From the NCBI GenBank assembly GCA_937871735.1, contig CALMOI010000256.1, positions 1 to 7,000 on the forward strand: DNA of 7,000 bases, in the 5' to 3' direction. The stretch is from an uncultured Comamonadaceae bacterium. GTDB lineage: Bacteria > Pseudomonadota > Gammaproteobacteria > Burkholderiales > Burkholderiaceae_C. The notes below the pieces were generated by a model that was given only the letters and a program-made list of their open reading frames with translations, had not been told where the DNA came from and did not search any database. A program made the translations under genes and the position numbers. Position 1 is the stretch's first letter; each line of letters starts with the position of its first letter. Positions 6,070 through 7,000 of the stretch are shown piece after piece.

Positions 6070-6343
6070 CGAAATCATCCGTAAGCTAATGGCGCGCCCC
6101 GGCGTGCAGACCGAGGTGGCACGCATTGAACGCGAAGAAGGCGTGTTGCTGGACGCGCTGCTGAAGGCGCGTCAGGAGGCAGGCCTGACACAAGGGCAGG
6201 TGGCCGAGCGCATGGGCACCCAAGCGCCCGCTGTGGCACGCCTGGAGAGGGCCTTGGCCACGGGCAAACACTCGCCCTCCATTGCCACGCTTCGCAAGTA
6301 CGTGCAGGCTTGTGGCAAGCACTTGGCGTTTCAGGTGGTCTGA
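6056..6343 (+). CDS. XRE-family antitoxin, HigA-like helix-turn-helix protein
   Basis: A 95-residue antitoxin that should bind and neutralise the preceding toxin and repress the operon. The N-terminal part (1-33) is helical and charged. A helix-turn-helix of Cro/CI type spans about 34-85: LLKARQEAGLTQGQVAERMG, then TQAPAVARLE as recognition helix, then SPSIATLRKYVQACGKHLAF, a tail common in HigA-like antitoxins of Gp49-type pairs. The start at 6056 follows a strong Shine-Dalgarno and overlaps the toxin end by 14 bases, giving translational coupling. The likely DNA target is the palindrome at 5709-5730. The two genes together look like a complete module. Confidence 0.92.
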   Translation: MHTHDEIIRKLMARPGVQTEVARIEREEGVLLDALLKARQEAGLTQGQVAERMGTQAPAVARLERALATGKHSPSIATLRKYVQACGKHLAFQVV

Positions 6344-6401
6344 ACCGCGCTACGCTTCCCGGCACTGGGGCCCCAATTCGGGCCTAGAAGCCGTCTGAAC
6401 G

Positions 6402-6423
6402 CTCCTGAAACCCGTTTCAGGAG
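6402..6423. terminator. Strong hairpin between convergent antitoxin and gap genes, possible bidirectional terminator
   Basis: The arms CTCCTGAAAC (6402-6411) and GTTTCAGGAG (6414-6423) are perfect reverse complements, separated by two bases; realistically a 9-bp stem with a CCCG loop. It lies between two convergent genes, where a two-way terminator is expected. No T-run follows on either strand, so it does not meet the standard for an intrinsic terminator. A TTTTT at 6459-6463 on the plus strand follows a related CAGGC segment and may supply the tail. Confidence 0.4.
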
Positions 6424-6474
6424 GCTTGCGCGAGCGTAGCGTAGGCCGGTTTTCAGGCTTTTTCATGCGCATCA

Positions 6475-6492
6475 GGCAGGCCGGAGCCTGCC
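6475..6492 (-). terminator. GC-rich hairpin just after gap, possible terminator
   Basis: GGCAGGC (6475-6481) and GCCTGCC (6486-6492) form a 7-bp stem with a 4-base loop, starting 8 bases after the gap stop codon on the minus strand. A stable stem here suits a transcript 3' end, but no T-run follows it directly, so its role as a terminator or 3'-end stabiliser is a guess. Confidence 0.4.
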
Positions 6493-6500
6493 CGTGTGGC

Positions 6501-7000
6501 TTACTTGGACACCACGCGCACCATTTCCAGGCACTTGTTGGAGTAACCCCATTCGTTGTCGTACCAGCTGACGATCTTGACGAAGGTGCCGTCCAGCGCA
6601 ATGCTGGCATCTGCGTCAAAGATCGAGGTGCGGGTGTCGCCACGGAAGTCGGTTGCCACGACCTTGTCTTCGGTGTAACCCAGCACGCCCTTCAAAGCGC
6701 CTTCGGACTGAGCCTTCATTTCGGCGCAGATTTCTTTCAGCGTGGCTTCGCTGTTCAGCTCGCAGGTCAGATCGACCACGGACACGTCAGATGTCGGCAC
6801 GCGGAACGACATGCCGGTCAGCTTCTTGTTCAGCTCAGGAATCACCACGCCCACGGCCTTGGCAGCGCCAGTGCTGGAGGGAATGATGTTTTCCAAGATG
6901 CCACGGCCACCGCGCCAGTCTTTGTTCGACGGACCGTCCACGGTTTTTTGCGTGGCGGTGGCGGCGTGCACGGTGGTCATCAGGCCGCGCTTGATGCCCC
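6501..7000 (-). CDS. gap: Glyceraldehyde-3-phosphate dehydrogenase, C-terminal part (5' end outside window)
   Basis: The last 166 or so residues of a type I, GapA-like GAPDH, the glycolytic enzyme that converts glyceraldehyde 3-phosphate, NAD and phosphate to 1,3-bisphosphoglycerate. The frame is open to the right edge (reading GIKRGL before the Met at 6980), so the gene starts outside the window and the catalytic Cys region is not visible. Visible hallmarks are LMTTVHAATATQKTVDGPS with the catalytic-type His, DWRGGRG, NIIPSSTGAAKAVG, the FRVPTSDVSVVDLT substrate/phosphate-binding strand, GVLGYTED, and the C-terminal VSWYDNEWGYSNK followed by TAA. This is a very close fit to the E. coli GapA pattern. 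It is convergent with the toxin-antitoxin pair. Confidence 0.97.
   Translation of the reverse strand, partial: GIKRGLMTTVHAATATQKTVDGPSNKDWRGGRGILENIIPSSTGAAKAVGVVIPELNKKLTGMSFRVPTSDVSVVDLTCELNSEATLKEICAEMKAQSEGALKGVLGYTEDKVVATDFRGDTRTSIFDADASIALDGTFVKIVSWYDNEWGYSNKCLEMVRVVSK

Noticed and set aside
6350..6643. 97-residue minus-strand frame over the end of gap
   Set aside because: It overlaps gap in another frame and has no motif; gap is unmistakable there.

Overview
The window looks like chromosomal DNA from a high-GC betaproteobacterium, most likely Burkholderiales (Comamonadaceae-like). This rests on GC-rich codon usage throughout, a long topoisomerase III with a C-terminal SWIB domain, a compact SET-domain protein beside it, an HTH-less BirA and a GapA-type GAPDH. 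No identification was run; the taxonomic call is judgement from protein character. No rRNA, tRNA, CRISPR array or insertion sequence was seen.

Layout from left to right. (1) 2-613, plus: the C-terminal kinase half of a two-component sensor histidine kinase whose start lies off the left edge. (2) 614-1273, minus: a beta-class-like glutathione S-transferase. Its stop codon directly abuts the kinase stop. (3) 1274-1348: a short gap with a perfect 11-bp inverted repeat, probably the GST control region. (4) 1349-2119, minus: birA, a biotin-protein ligase without a DNA-binding domain. (5) 2139-2642, minus: a bacterial SET-domain protein-lysine methyltransferase, 19 bp upstream of birA and likely co-transcribed with it. 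(6) 2643-2715: a short divergent control region. (7) 2716-5676, plus: topB, a 986-residue DNA topoisomerase III with two zinc-ribbon/C-terminal repeat units, an H1-like Lys/Ala-rich linker and a SWIB domain. (8) 5709-6343, plus: a HigBA-like toxin-antitoxin pair, toxin first, behind an AT-rich palindromic operator. (9) 6344-6500: a convergent intergenic stretch with hairpins. (10) 6501-7000, minus: the C-terminal part of gap (GAPDH), running off the right edge.

The most interesting part is the divergent pair SET methyltransferase / topB. Two domains best known from eukaryotic chromatin (SET with post-SET cysteines, and SWIB) sit head to head, and the topoisomerase has a nine-lysine, histone-H1-like linker that is an obvious candidate methylation substrate. 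This functional link is inference. The toxin-antitoxin pair looks self-contained and autoregulated. The remaining genes are housekeeping or common accessory functions.
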